From: Streptomyces umbrinus
GTDB lineage: Bacteria > Actinomycetota > Actinomycetes > Streptomycetales > Streptomycetaceae
Direction: 5' to 3'
Length of the DNA: 64,000 bases
Assembly (NCBI RefSeq): GCF_030817415.1
Contig: NZ_JAUSZI010000002.1
Span: 6,820,001-6,884,000, forward strand
Shown here: positions 14,611 through 22,960 of the stretch, piece after piece
Position numbering within the stretch: the first letter of the stretch is position 1
Layout of the letters: the number at the start of each line of letters is the position of its first letter
The notes under the pieces: generated by a model
Told to the model about the DNA's origin: nothing
The model's database searches: none
What the model saw: the letters and a program-made list of their open reading frames with translations, nothing else
Program-made: the position numbers and the translations under genes

Positions 14611-15963
14611 TCACGCCCCCAAAAGGCTCTGTCCGCACACCCGAACAACCTGCCCGTTCACAGCCCCCGCTCCAGGGCTCGCGAGCCAAGCCGTCGTCTC
14701 AGCCACATCAACCGGCAACCCACCCTGCGCAAGCGAGTTCATCCGCCGCCCGGCTTCACGAATGAACAAAGGAACAGCCGCAGTCATCTTCGTCTCGATG
14801 AACCCGGGAGCGACCGCATTGACCGTCACCCCGTATTCCGAGAGCGCCCGAGGGGCGAGCGACCGCACCAGCCCCACAACCCCCGCCTTGGACGCGGCAT
14901 AGTTCGTCTGCCCGGCGTTCCCCGCGATCCCGGCGATGGACGCGGTGGCGACCACACGTCCACCCGCTCGGAGCGCGCCACATGACAGCAGCACATCGGT
15001 CGTGCGGAGCACACTCGCAAGGTTGACGTCGAGCACCGAACTCCACCGCTCCGCAGGCATGTTGACCAGCCTCCGGTCCCGCGTTATCCCCGCGTTGTGG
15101 ACCAGCACGTCGAGCCGCCCGCCGGGCAACGCGTCCGCAATCCGCGCCCCCGCGTCGTCCGCCGTGATGTCGAGCGGCAGCGCGACCCCGCCGAGCCGCT
15201 CGGCGACGGTGGCGAGATCGCCTCCGGCGGCGGGCACGTCGAGGCACACGACCAGCGCCCCGTCCCGCGCCAGCGTCGCGGCGACGGCCTCACCGATCCC
15301 GCGGGCGGCCCCGGTGACCAGCGCGGTACGCCCGGCAAGGGGCTTCTCCGGATCCTCGGACCCGGCCGACCCGCCGCCACCCCCGCTGTCAACGCCACCG
15401 TGGCCGCCGACCTCGATCACCTGCCCACTGACATAGGCGGACCTCGGCGACAGCAGAAACCGCAACGTCGACTCGGCGGCCTCCGCATCCGAGAGCCGTA
15501 CGAGATTCACCGTCCGTCCGCGCCCGATCTCCTTGCCGAGGGACCGTACGAACCCTTCGAGGGCCTGCTGGACGGCGGCCTGGTGATGGTCGGCGGGGTC
15601 CAGCGGCGCGCCGAGCACCACGACCCGCCCGCTCTCGGCGACCGACCGTACGACGGGGTGGAGGGCGGCGTGCACCTCGGCCAGCCCGTCGATGTCACGG
15701 ACACCGGTGGCGTCGAGGACGACGGCGACGGGCCTGTCACCGCCGGAGCGCGGCCCCTCGCCACCGGAGAGCGGCGCCGACCGGCCCAGGACGGGCGCGA
15801 GGTCCTGGTCGGACTTGCCCGCGGTGAGATGCAGCAACTCCCCTTGCAGCGACGGCTGTTCGGCGCTCCAGCGCCGCAACCGCACCGGCTGCGGCAGCCC
15901 GAGCCGGCGGGTCAGGAACCGGCCGGGGGCGGTGCCGGTGAGACTCAGGTAGCGGTCGGCCAT
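14611..15963 (-). CDS. High-molecular-weight 3-oxoacyl-ACP/CoA reductase, FabG4 type
   Basis: 450 residues, nearly twice the length of ordinary FabG. The C-terminal half is a complete SDR: TGAARGIGEAVAATLA (nucleotide loop), HNAGITRDRRLVNM (NAG motif), YAASKAGVVGL (Tyr/Lys catalytic pair) and APGFIETKMTAAVP. The N-terminal half (residues 1-200) is a degenerate Rossmann/flavodoxin-like domain, as in mycobacterial FabG4, which reduces 3-oxoacyl-CoA with NADH. It reads in the same direction as the MaoC gene and divergently from the thiolase, with a palindromic operator in between. Confidence 0.9.
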   Translation of the reverse strand: MADRYLSLTGTAPGRFLTRRLGLPQPVRLRRWSAEQPSLQGELLHLTAGKSDQDLAPVLGRSAPLSGGEGPRSGGDRPVAVVLDATGVRDIDGLAEVHAALHPVVRSVAESGRVVVLGAPLDPADHHQAAVQQALEGFVRSLGKEIGRGRTVNLVRLSDAEAAESTLRFLLSPRSAYVSGQVIEVGGHGGVDSGGGGGSAGSEDPEKPLAGRTALVTGAARGIGEAVAATLARDGALVVCLDVPAAGGDLATVAERLGGVALPLDITADDAGARIADALPGGRLDVLVHNAGITRDRRLVNMPAERWSSVLDVNLASVLRTTDVLLSCGALRAGGRVVATASIAGIAGNAGQTNYAASKAGVVGLVRSLAPRALSEYGVTVNAVAPGFIETKMTAAVPLFIREAGRRMNSLAQGGLPVDVAETTAWLASPGAGAVNGQVVRVCGQSLLGA

Positions 15964-15989
15964 CGTCCAACTCCCAGCTCGGTCGTATT

Positions 15990-16020
15990 CTTACTCTGGA
16001 GTAAGGTTACCGGAGGTAAG
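15990..16020. promoter_or_regulatory. Tandem palindromic operator between fabG4-like and thiolase genes
   Basis: CTTACTC-TG-GAGTAAG (15990-16005) is a perfect 7-bp inverted repeat. A second, imperfect one, GTTAC-CGGAG-GTAAG (16006-16020), follows directly. Both lie in the 85-bp divergent promoter region. The TTAC...GTAA form and size fit a TetR-family repressor; the TetR gene at 12933 is the obvious candidate. This is inference. Confidence 0.65.
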
Positions 16021-16048
16021 CCTACGTCACGGTGAGGAGCAGGTCGAG

Positions 16049-17443
16049 ATGAGCCCCCTTGAACCCCTGCCGGAACCCATCCGGGAACCCTTCGGGGAGC
16101 CCCTCCGGACGACGCGGCCGCGTCGCGTCGCGGTCGTCGGCGGCACCCGTATCCCCTTCGCCCGCTCGGACGGCCCGTACGCGACCGCCTCGAACCAGGA
16201 GATGCTGACCGCGGCGGTCGACGGACTCGTCGAGCACGTCGGACGCCTCAGCCGCTTCGGGCTCGAAGAGCCGGGCGCGGTGGGGGAGTTGGTCGCCGGG
16301 GCCGTGCTCAAGCACAGCCGGGACTTCAACCTCGCACGCGAGACGGTGCTCGGGTCGAGGCTGGACGCCCGCACCCCCGCGTACGACATCCAGCAGGCCT
16401 GCGGGACCGGCCTCCAGGCTGTCGTCGCGGCGGCCAACAAGATCACCCTCGGCCAGACCGAGTCGGCGATCGCGGGCGGCGCGGACACGGCGAGTGACGC
16501 CCCGCTCGGCGTCAACGACCAGCTGCGGCGCATCCTGCTGGAGGTCCGGCGCGCGAAGTCGGCGGGTGCCCGGCTGAAGGCGCTCGCCCGGATCCGCCCG
16601 GGCCACCTCGTCCCGGACATCCCGCGCAACGCGGAGCCCCGCACGGGCCTCTCGATGGGCGAGCACGCGGCCGTCACCGCGCGCGTGTGGGGCGTGACCC
16701 GGGAGGCGCAGGACGAGTTGGCGGCCGCGAGTCATCAGCGGCTGGCGGCGGCGTACGAGCGCGGCTTCTTCGAGGACCTGGTCGTGCCCTTCCGGGGGCT
16801 GGCCCGCGACCAGAACCTCCGGCCCGGCTCGACGGTCGGCAAACTCGCCACCCTGAAGCCGGTGTTCGGGCTGAAGGCCCCAGGCAACCCAGGCAACCCA
16901 GACAATCCCGATAGTCCCGACAGCCCGGCCCCGACCATGACCGCCGGGAACTCGACGCCCCTCACGGACGGCGCGGCACTCGTGCTGCTCGCGAGCGAGG
17001 AGTGGGCGTCGGCGCGCGGGCTGACGCCGCTCGCGTATCTGACGGCGTACGAGACGGCGGCCGTCGACTTCGTGAACGGCGATGTGGCCGGTGGCGAGGA
17101 CGGGCTGTTGATGGCACCCGCCTACGCAGTGCCGCGCATGCTGGAGCGGGCCGGGCTCGGCCTGGACGACTTCGACTTCGTCGAGGTGCACGAGGCGTTC
17201 GCCTCACAGGTGCTGGCCACGCTGGCGGCCTGGGAGAAGCGGGGGGTCGGCACGGTCGACCGTGACCGGCTGAACGTGGCGGGCTCCTCGCTCGCGACCG
17301 GCCACCCCTTCGCGGCCACCGGGGCGCGGATCGTGGCGACCCTCGCGAAACTGCTCGCCGAACGGGACGCTCCCGGGCGCGGACTGATCTCGATCTGCGC
17401 GGCGGGAGGGCAGGGCGTCACGGCGATCCTGGAACGCCCGTGA
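16049..17443 (+). CDS. Acetyl-CoA acetyltransferase (thiolase), FadA2 type
   Basis: 464 residues. Thiolase signatures: acyl-enzyme Cys in DIQQACGTGLQAVVAA (residue about 116), VEVHEAFASQVL (HEAF His), SSLATGHPFAATGARIV (GHP His) and the second Cys in CAAGGQGVTAILE. It should cleave 3-oxoacyl-CoA or condense acetyl-CoA in the cytoplasm. An internal stretch of five 9-bp repeats (16880-16924) encodes a GNPGNPDNPDSPDSP linker that ordinary thiolases lack, inserted in a surface loop region near residue 285. It is divergent from the FabG4-like gene. Confidence 0.92.
   Translation: MSPLEPLPEPIREPFGEPLRTTRPRRVAVVGGTRIPFARSDGPYATASNQEMLTAAVDGLVEHVGRLSRFGLEEPGAVGELVAGAVLKHSRDFNLARETVLGSRLDARTPAYDIQQACGTGLQAVVAAANKITLGQTESAIAGGADTASDAPLGVNDQLRRILLEVRRAKSAGARLKALARIRPGHLVPDIPRNAEPRTGLSMGEHAAVTARVWGVTREAQDELAAASHQRLAAAYERGFFEDLVVPFRGLARDQNLRPGSTVGKLATLKPVFGLKAPGNPGNPDNPDSPDSPAPTMTAGNSTPLTDGAALVLLASEEWASARGLTPLAYLTAYETAAVDFVNGDVAGGEDGLLMAPAYAVPRMLERAGLGLDDFDFVEVHEAFASQVLATLAAWEKRGVGTVDRDRLNVAGSSLATGHPFAATGARIVATLAKLLAERDAPGRGLISICAAGGQGVTAILERP
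16880..16924 (+). repeat. Five 9-bp tandem repeats inside the thiolase gene
   Basis: Units CCAGGCAAC, CCAGGCAAC, CCAGACAAT, CCCGATAGT and CCCGACAGC run head to tail. They keep the reading frame and code for a Gly/Asn/Asp/Pro/Ser linker. Confidence 0.85.
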
Positions 17444-17660
17444 GGGGCCGACTCGAACGCCCGTGAGGGGCTGAAGGGGGCGAACTCCGCGGATGCGCGG
17501 GCAACGCCCTTGTTGCGTCGGTATGTTGGGCAAAAGATGAACAGGCGTCCGAACGTGCACGAACCTCTCACTCTTCCGCACAGAAGCACCTCACTTTCCC
17601 AGGTGAACCCGCCACTTCACAGGTCCGTAATGGGGGGAGTGCAAGAGTTAGGAGCCGTCA

Positions 17661-19562
17661 GTGTCCCGCGATCCCTCCGACAATCCCGAGCTCGTCATCC
17701 CTGAACCCGAGGTCAGGCGGCTCGACGGGGTCGTGCGTGAGGTCTCGGTGCCTCCGATGGTGTACGCCGTGACGCACGGCTCGCTCGCGGACATCCCCTT
17801 CGACAACGCGGAGGAGGCGCCCGACGACCCGGTGCTCAGCCGGAAGGGCGCGGACGGCCGCTGGACCGACGTCACGGCCGCCGAGTTCGCGGCCGAGGTG
17901 CTCGCGGTCGCCAAGGGGCTGATCGCGGAGGGGCTGCAGCCCGGCGACCGGCTCGCGATCATGGCGCGTACGACGTACGAGTGGACGCTGCTGGACTTCG
18001 CGGCCTGGGCGGCCGGGCTCGTCACCGTCCCGGTCTACCCGACCTCTTCCGTCTTCCAGACCCGCTGGATCCTCCAGGACTCCGGCGCGGTGGCGATCGC
18101 GGTCGAGCATGTGGCGCAGGCCGCCGCGCTCGGCCCGGAGCGCGAGCGGCTCCCCGACGTCCGCCACATGTGGATCTTCGAGAAGGGGCACACCGAGCGG
18201 CTCGCCGAGCTGGGCCGTGACGTGCCGGACCAGGAGGTCGCGGTACGCCGTGGCGTCCTCGGCCCCGACTCGCTCGCGACGATCATGTACACCTCGGGCA
18301 CCACGGGCCGGCCCAAGGGCTGCGCGCTGACCCACGCCAACTTCTTCGCCGAGGTCGACAACGCCGTCCAACTGCTCCACCCGGTCTTCAAGTCCAGCTT
18401 CAAGGACCCGGCGTCCACGCTCCTCTACCTGCCCCTCTCGCACGTCTTCGGCCGGATGGTCGCCATCGCCTGTATGCGGGCGCGGGTCCGCCTGGGCCAT
18501 GCGCCGAGCATCCGTACGGAGGAGCTGCTGGCCGATCTCGCCGGCTTCAGCCCGACCTTCCTCCTGGCCATCCCGTACGTGCTGGAGAAGGTCTACAACA
18601 CCGGCCGCGCGACCGCCGAGAAGATGGGCCGCGCCGCCTCCTTCGACCGGGCGGCCCGGGTTGCCCGCGGCTACGGCGAGGCACTGGAGGCCCAGCAGCA
18701 CGGCACGGGCCCGGGGCCGGGTACGAAGCTCAAGGCGGCCCGCGCCCTCTACGACCCGCTCGTCTACCGCCGTATCCGCGGGGCCCTCGGCGGGAAGGTC
18801 CGCCAGGTGGTCTGCGGCGGCTCGCCGCTCGGGCGCCGCCTCGCCTCCTTCTACGCCGGCGCGGGCATCCAGGTCTTCGAGGGCTACGGCCTGACCGAGT
18901 CGACGGCCGCCACGACCCTCACCTACCCGCACCGGCCACGCCTCGGCACGGTCGGCTGGCCGCTGCCCGGCACGCGTGTCCGGATCGCCCAGGACGGAGA
19001 GATCCTGCTCAGCGGGGAGCATGTGTTCCGCGGCTACTGGGACCCGCAGGCGGGCGGGGTGGTCCCGGCCGACCAGGAGGGCTGGTTCGCCACCGGTGAC
19101 ATCGGTGAACTGGACGACGACGGCTACCTCACGATCACCGGCCGCAAGAAGGACATCCTCGTCACCACCAGCGGCAAGAACGTGGCCCCCGCGCCGCTGG
19201 AGGACTGGCTCCGTGCCCATCCGCTCATCAACCAGTGCGTGGTCGTCGGCGACAACCGTCCCTACGTCGCCGCCCTGTTGACCCTCGATGCCGAGGGCAT
19301 GGCCCACTGGTGCCGCATGACCGCCAAGTCGGACGTTCCGGTCGCCACGCTGGTCACCGACCCCGACCTTCTCGCCGTCCTTCAGCGCGCCGTGGACGAC
19401 GCCAATCGCCTCGTCTCCCGGGCCGAGTCCATCCGCCGCTTCACCGTGCTGCCCCTGAACTTCACGGAGACGGCGGGTCACCTGACCCCGACGATGAAGC
19501 TCCGCCGGGCCGTGGTGACGAGAGAGTTCGCCCGAGAAATAGACGAACTGTACGCGGAGTAG
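17661..19562 (+). CDS. Long-chain fatty acid-CoA ligase (AMP-forming), FadD15-like
   Basis: 633 residues. Adenylation motifs: IMYTSGTTGRPKGCALTHAN (P loop), VFEGYGLTESTAATTL (motif II), WFATGDIGELDDDGYLTITG and RKKDILVTTSGKNVAPAPLE (motif III plus catalytic Lys region). The enzyme activates fatty acids as acyl-AMP, then CoA thioesters, consistent with the preceding beta-oxidation-type genes. The start is GTG 17661 with TTAGGAG upstream. The 217-bp gap upstream has short direct repeats (CACTTTCCCAGGTGAACC, then CACTTCACAGGT) but no clear promoter. Confidence 0.93.
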   Translation: MSRDPSDNPELVIPEPEVRRLDGVVREVSVPPMVYAVTHGSLADIPFDNAEEAPDDPVLSRKGADGRWTDVTAAEFAAEVLAVAKGLIAEGLQPGDRLAIMARTTYEWTLLDFAAWAAGLVTVPVYPTSSVFQTRWILQDSGAVAIAVEHVAQAAALGPERERLPDVRHMWIFEKGHTERLAELGRDVPDQEVAVRRGVLGPDSLATIMYTSGTTGRPKGCALTHANFFAEVDNAVQLLHPVFKSSFKDPASTLLYLPLSHVFGRMVAIACMRARVRLGHAPSIRTEELLADLAGFSPTFLLAIPYVLEKVYNTGRATAEKMGRAASFDRAARVARGYGEALEAQQHGTGPGPGTKLKAARALYDPLVYRRIRGALGGKVRQVVCGGSPLGRRLASFYAGAGIQVFEGYGLTESTAATTLTYPHRPRLGTVGWPLPGTRVRIAQDGEILLSGEHVFRGYWDPQAGGVVPADQEGWFATGDIGELDDDGYLTITGRKKDILVTTSGKNVAPAPLEDWLRAHPLINQCVVVGDNRPYVAALLTLDAEGMAHWCRMTAKSDVPVATLVTDPDLLAVLQRAVDDANRLVSRAESIRRFTVLPLNFTETAGHLTPTMKLRRAVVTREFAREIDELYAE

Positions 19563-19680
19563 GCCCCCGGCCGGGGTTTTTCTTCGCCCCCGCCGCCCCT
19601 ACCCATTCCCGTCCATCTGGGGCTCCGCCCCAGACCCCGTGGGGTGCGATTGTCGGGTGCGGGTCCGGATGTGGCTGATC

Positions 19681-19728
19681 GCGCAGTTCCCCGCGCCCCT
19701 GAAAACCTAGGGGCGCGGGGAACTGCGC
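19681..19728. repeat. Inverted pair of repeat A, strong bidirectional hairpin
   Basis: GCGCAGTTCCCCGCGCCCCT (19681-19700) and its exact reverse complement (19709-19728) are separated by 8 bases, giving a perfect 20-bp stem. It sits within the 307-bp gene-free gap 19563-19869 after the acyl-CoA ligase. Other material there is a GGGGCTCC/GGAGCCCC-type inverted repeat near 19619-19640 and 19751-19759, and repeat B. It is probably a transcription terminator; no gene is visible in the gap. Confidence 0.85.
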
Positions 19729-19770
19729 AGTCTTTTGGGGGTTCGGGGGCGGAGCCCCTGAGTCAGGGAC

Positions 19771-19815
19771 GATGGGGGTCCCCCCGCTCGAGCGAAGCCG
19801 AGAGTGGGGGAGGGT
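19771..19815. repeat. Interspersed hairpin repeat B, copy 1 (45 bp)
   Basis: The 45 bases begin GATGGGGGTCCCCCCGCTCG and end GTGGGGGAGGGT, with a stem CCCCCGCTC / GAGTGGGGG around GAGCGAAGCCGA. It is identical, base for base, to 27581-27625, where it lies inside the end of an ABC ATPase gene. Here it is intergenic, 55 bp before the methyltransferase start. Confidence 0.85.
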
Positions 19816-19869
19816 AGGGGCGGCGGGGGCGAGAAAACCCGGGCCAGGGTTGTCACTACCCTGGGCCGC

Positions 19870-20748
19870 ATGCCGCAGGACCCCTCGGTGGCGGGCTTCT
19901 ACGACCGGCTCGCCCCGGACTACCACCTGATCTTCCCGGACTGGGACGCCTCGATGGCCCGCCAGGGCCGCGCCCTGGACGCGCTCATCCGCACCCACCG
20001 GGCGACCCCGCACGCCGTCGAGGCCCTCGACATCCTCGACTGCTCCTGCGGAATCGGCACCCAGGCCATCCCCCTGGCCCGCCACGGCCACCGGGTCACC
20101 GCCACCGACATCAGCCCCGCGGCGGTCGCCCGCGCGGCACGGGAGGCTGTCGCGCGAGGGGCCCGACTGTCCATGGCGGTGGCGGACATGAGGAGCCTCC
20201 CGTTCGCCGACGCACGCTTCGACGTCGTCGTGTGCGCCGACAACTCCCTCCCCCACCTCCTCACGGAGGACTACGTCCACCGGGCCCTCAGGGAGATGCG
20301 CCGCGTCCTGCGCCCCACCGGCCTGCTCGTCCTCAGCACCCGCCCGTACGACGAGATCCGCCGCGACCGCCCCACCTCGACCCCGCCCCAGCTCGGCCCG
20401 GCCGCACCCCACACGCGAACCGTCACGTTCCAGCTCTGGCACTGGCACGACGACGGCGAGCGCTACGACTTGGAGCACTTCCAGCTCGTACCGGAGGAAG
20501 CACCGGAAGAAGCGCCGAAGGAAGCGCCGGAGGGATCGTCGACGAGCGGCCAGGAGGGCGAGAACTGGGATGTACGCGTGCGGCGCACCACCTACTGGGC
20601 CCTCACCCAGCGGCAGCTGACCGGCTTCGCGACCGTCGCCGGCTTCACGGAACCCGCCTGGCACACCCCCGAGGAGACCGGCTTCTTCCAGCCCGTCCTC
20701 ACGGCAGGGACCACCGGGATGGGCGCCTCCGATCTTCCCTCGCCCTGA
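19870..20748 (+). CDS. Class I SAM-dependent methyltransferase
   Basis: 292 residues. VAGFYDRLAPDYHLIFPDWD opens the protein. Motif I is ILDCSCGIGTQAIPLARHGH (Gly-rich, with Cys in place of the usual Gly at its start). Motif II is VTATDISPAAVARAAREA, with a later FDVVVCADNSLPHL. The substrate is unknown. A Glu/Ala/Pro-rich insert (EEAPEEAPKEAPEG, 20494-20535) is encoded by 12-bp-type repeats. ATG 19870 was chosen over the earlier frame start at 19804 because family-like sequence begins there and 19804 lies in the repeat region. It is convergent with the RpiR regulator, 3 bp apart. Confidence 0.88.
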   Translation: MPQDPSVAGFYDRLAPDYHLIFPDWDASMARQGRALDALIRTHRATPHAVEALDILDCSCGIGTQAIPLARHGHRVTATDISPAAVARAAREAVARGARLSMAVADMRSLPFADARFDVVVCADNSLPHLLTEDYVHRALREMRRVLRPTGLLVLSTRPYDEIRRDRPTSTPPQLGPAAPHTRTVTFQLWHWHDDGERYDLEHFQLVPEEAPEEAPKEAPEGSSTSGQEGENWDVRVRRTTYWALTQRQLTGFATVAGFTEPAWHTPEETGFFQPVLTAGTTGMGASDLPSP

Positions 20749-20751
20749 GAG

Positions 20752-21657
20752 CTACTTCCGCTTCGTTTTCAGCAACTGCTCTCGCAACGCCGTAAGTTGA
20801 TGGGACGTCTCCACCGCCCGCGTCTCGTCGAGAGCCGTCAGCGCGAGCAGCAGCGCGTCCGCGACCACGAGGGCGGTGAGGGCCTCCGTCGTTATGCCCG
20901 TCGGGGTGTGCGGGGCGGTGAGGACGGCGTCGACGCTGGGGCCGTACAGCTCGGCGAGTTCGTCGGTGACGAGGATGACCCGGGCGCCCACCGATCGCGC
21001 CCGCTCGGTGATGACCGTCAGCTCGGCCAGCGCGCGGCCCGGCTGGAAGATGACCACCGCGTCGCCCTGGCGCAGCCGGAGCAGCGGATCGGCGAGCGCG
21101 AAGCCCGTCTCGCCGAGGTGGCGGGCCCGGCAGCCGATGCGGCCGAGCGCCAACGCCAGGTGGCGGGCGGCCAGTTCGGAGGCCGCGACGCCATAGCAGT
21201 GGATCTCGCCCGACTCCGCCGCCTCGGCGAGTATGCCGACCGCGTCCCGCAGCGCGTCGCCGGGAGTGAGCCGCCGGGCGTGCTCGATCCGCTCCTGGGC
21301 CTCGTCGAAGACCTCGCCCCAGATGCCGTCCAGGTCTCGGCCCACATGGGCGATGCGCTGCTGGAGGCGGACCTCGGGCGCCACCGACGAGGTGAAGTCG
21401 GAGGCCAGCTCCCGCTTGAGCGCGGGCAGCCCCGCGTAGTCGAGGCGCTGGAGGGTGCGTACGACGCTGGCGTTGCTGGTGCCGCTCGCGCTGCCCAGCT
21501 CCTGGGCGGACGCGAACAGCAGGGACTCCACGGGCGCGGTGACCAGGTGCTGCGCCACGGCCCGCTCGGAGGCGGACAGCGAATCCCACTTCTCGCGCAC
21601 GGTCGCGCGCAGCCGGGCGAGACCCGCGCCGCCGCCCGACTCCTCTGAAATATTCAT
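20752..21657 (-). CDS. MurR/RpiR-family transcriptional regulator
   Basis: 301 residues. The N-terminal HTH_6 domain (VREKWDSLSASERAVAQHLV, then ASAQELGSASGTSNASVVRT, then LQRLDYAGLPALKREL) is followed by a SIS domain (IHCYGVAASELAARHLALAL, then VVIFQPGRALAELTVITERA) that would bind a sugar phosphate or another phosphorylated ligand. It is divergent from the C45 enzyme/ABC importer operon with two inverted repeats in the 121-bp gap, so it probably controls that operon and itself. The start is ATG 21657; the longer frame runs into the operator region. Confidence 0.9.
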   Translation of the reverse strand: MNISEESGGGAGLARLRATVREKWDSLSASERAVAQHLVTAPVESLLFASAQELGSASGTSNASVVRTLQRLDYAGLPALKRELASDFTSSVAPEVRLQQRIAHVGRDLDGIWGEVFDEAQERIEHARRLTPGDALRDAVGILAEAAESGEIHCYGVAASELAARHLALALGRIGCRARHLGETGFALADPLLRLRQGDAVVIFQPGRALAELTVITERARSVGARVILVTDELAELYGPSVDAVLTAPHTPTGITTEALTALVVADALLLALTALDETRAVETSHQLTALREQLLKTKRK

Positions 21658-21687
21658 TACGGGTATTGACTCCGGTGTGATTGCCGT

Positions 21688-21722
21688 TACTCTCCTGGGC
21701 AACGCATTCCAAAAGGAGAGTA
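21688..21722. promoter_or_regulatory. 9-bp inverted repeat in the RpiR / C45 divergent region
   Basis: TACTCTCCT (21688-21696) and AGGAGAGTA (21714-21722) are perfect complements around a 17-base spacer. The region also supplies the A+T-rich stretch expected for divergent promoters. It may be an operator or an RNA hairpin. Confidence 0.6.
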
Positions 21723-21726
21723 TCTC

Positions 21727-21740
21727 GTAACCAACGTTAC
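21727..21740. promoter_or_regulatory. Palindrome GTAACCAACGTTAC, candidate RpiR operator
   Basis: GTAAC-CAAC-GTTAC is a perfect 5-bp inverted repeat 38 bp upstream of the C45 gene ATG. A further GTTAC half site lies at 21686-21690. Placement immediately downstream of the likely promoter fits repression. Confidence 0.55.
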
Positions 21741-21778
21741 AGGACGGTTGCGGAGAGCTCTCCACCGCGAGGAGAAGA

Positions 21779-22960
21779 ATGGCACCCCGCACCCTCCCCA
21801 TCATCGAGATCTCCGGCAATCCCCTGAACCGGGGCCGCCAGTACGGCGAAGCCGTCCGCCCCCGGCTGCACACCGCGCTCGCCTACTACGAGGAGGCGTT
21901 CGGCCACTCGTCGGGCCTCACCTGGCAGCAGGTGACCGCACGAGCCGCCCGCTGGCTGGACCCCGTACGCGACTACGCCCCCGACCTCGTCGAGGAGATG
22001 CAGGGGATCGCCGACGGCGCGGGCGTGGACCTGCTCGACGTGCTCGCCCTCAACGCCCGCGGCGAGGTCATCTACGACCGGTCCTTCGCCAGGATGGCCG
22101 AAGGACGGCAAGAGCTGGAGACCCCGGCCGAGGTGGCCGTCGAGGAACGCTCCGAGGGCTGCACCTCCTTCGCCGCCTACGGAGAGGCCAGCGGCGACGG
22201 CCGGGTCTGGGCGGGCCAGAACTGGGACTGGCGGGCCGGTGTCTCCGACACGGTCGTCATGCTCCGCGTCGTCCAGCCGCCGAAACCCACCCTGATCATG
22301 CAGGTCGAGGCGGGCCAGATCGGCCGCCAGGGCGCCAACTCGGCGGGGATCGCGCTCAACGCGAACGGTCTGGGCGGACGGTTCGACGACGCGGTGGGCC
22401 TGCCGCAGACCGTCGTACGACGCCGGGTCCTGGACCAGCACACCATCACCGACGCCCTCGAAGTGCTCTGCCGCACCCGCGCGCACATCGCCAGCAACGC
22501 CCTGCTGACCTGCCGCGAGGGGTACGCCATCGACCTGGAGACCACCCCGGCCGGGCACGGCTGGATGCATCCGACCGACGGACTCCTCGTGCACGGCAAC
22601 CACTACCAGGCGGGCATCCCCGCCGCCCTCGCCGCCGGCTACCGGCCCCTGTCGTCGGACTCCCTGGTCCGGGTGCCGCGCGCCGAACAGGGCCTGCGCG
22701 TCCTGCGCGGCTCCACCGGCCCCGACGAGAGCCGCAAGCTGATCAAGCAGGCCATGTCGGACCACCTCGGCCTTCCCGAGTCGCTGTGCACCCACCCCGA
22801 CAGCCGCATGCCCGCGGTCCAGCACTGGACCACGCTCGTCTCCTCCTGCGTCGACCTGACCGGCGGCGACTACCACGTGACCGCGGGCACGCCCTGCGAC
22901 CGCGACTACCAGCACCTGCCCTGGAACCTGTACGACGGCCCTTACGGAGATGCCGGATGA
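21779..22960 (+). CDS. C45-family peptidase / acyl-CoA:isopenicillin N acyltransferase-like Ntn amidase
   Basis: 393 residues. Opening IIEISGNPLNRGRQYGEAVR and the catalytic junction SEGCTSFAAYGEA (Cys about residue 129, nucleophile exposed by self-cleavage after Gly) mark the C45 Ntn-hydrolase family. The following WAGQNWDWRAG is its standard companion motif. Members transfer or hydrolyse acyl groups on amines. The stop overlaps the lipoprotein gene start (ATGA), and the gene heads an oligopeptide importer operon, so a role in deacylating an imported N-acyl or peptide compound is likely. There is no signal peptide, so it acts in the cytoplasm. RBS GAGGAGAAG. Confidence 0.88.
   Translation: MAPRTLPIIEISGNPLNRGRQYGEAVRPRLHTALAYYEEAFGHSSGLTWQQVTARAARWLDPVRDYAPDLVEEMQGIADGAGVDLLDVLALNARGEVIYDRSFARMAEGRQELETPAEVAVEERSEGCTSFAAYGEASGDGRVWAGQNWDWRAGVSDTVVMLRVVQPPKPTLIMQVEAGQIGRQGANSAGIALNANGLGGRFDDAVGLPQTVVRRRVLDQHTITDALEVLCRTRAHIASNALLTCREGYAIDLETTPAGHGWMHPTDGLLVHGNHYQAGIPAALAAGYRPLSSDSLVRVPRAEQGLRVLRGSTGPDESRKLIKQAMSDHLGLPESLCTHPDSRMPAVQHWTTLVSSCVDLTGGDYHVTAGTPCDRDYQHLPWNLYDGPYGDAG

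Noticed and set aside
17658..19481. 607-codon minus-strand open frame opposite the acyl-CoA ligase
   Set aside because: The ligase frame has all adenylation motifs; the antisense frame is repetitive in Gly/Arg/Val and matches nothing known.
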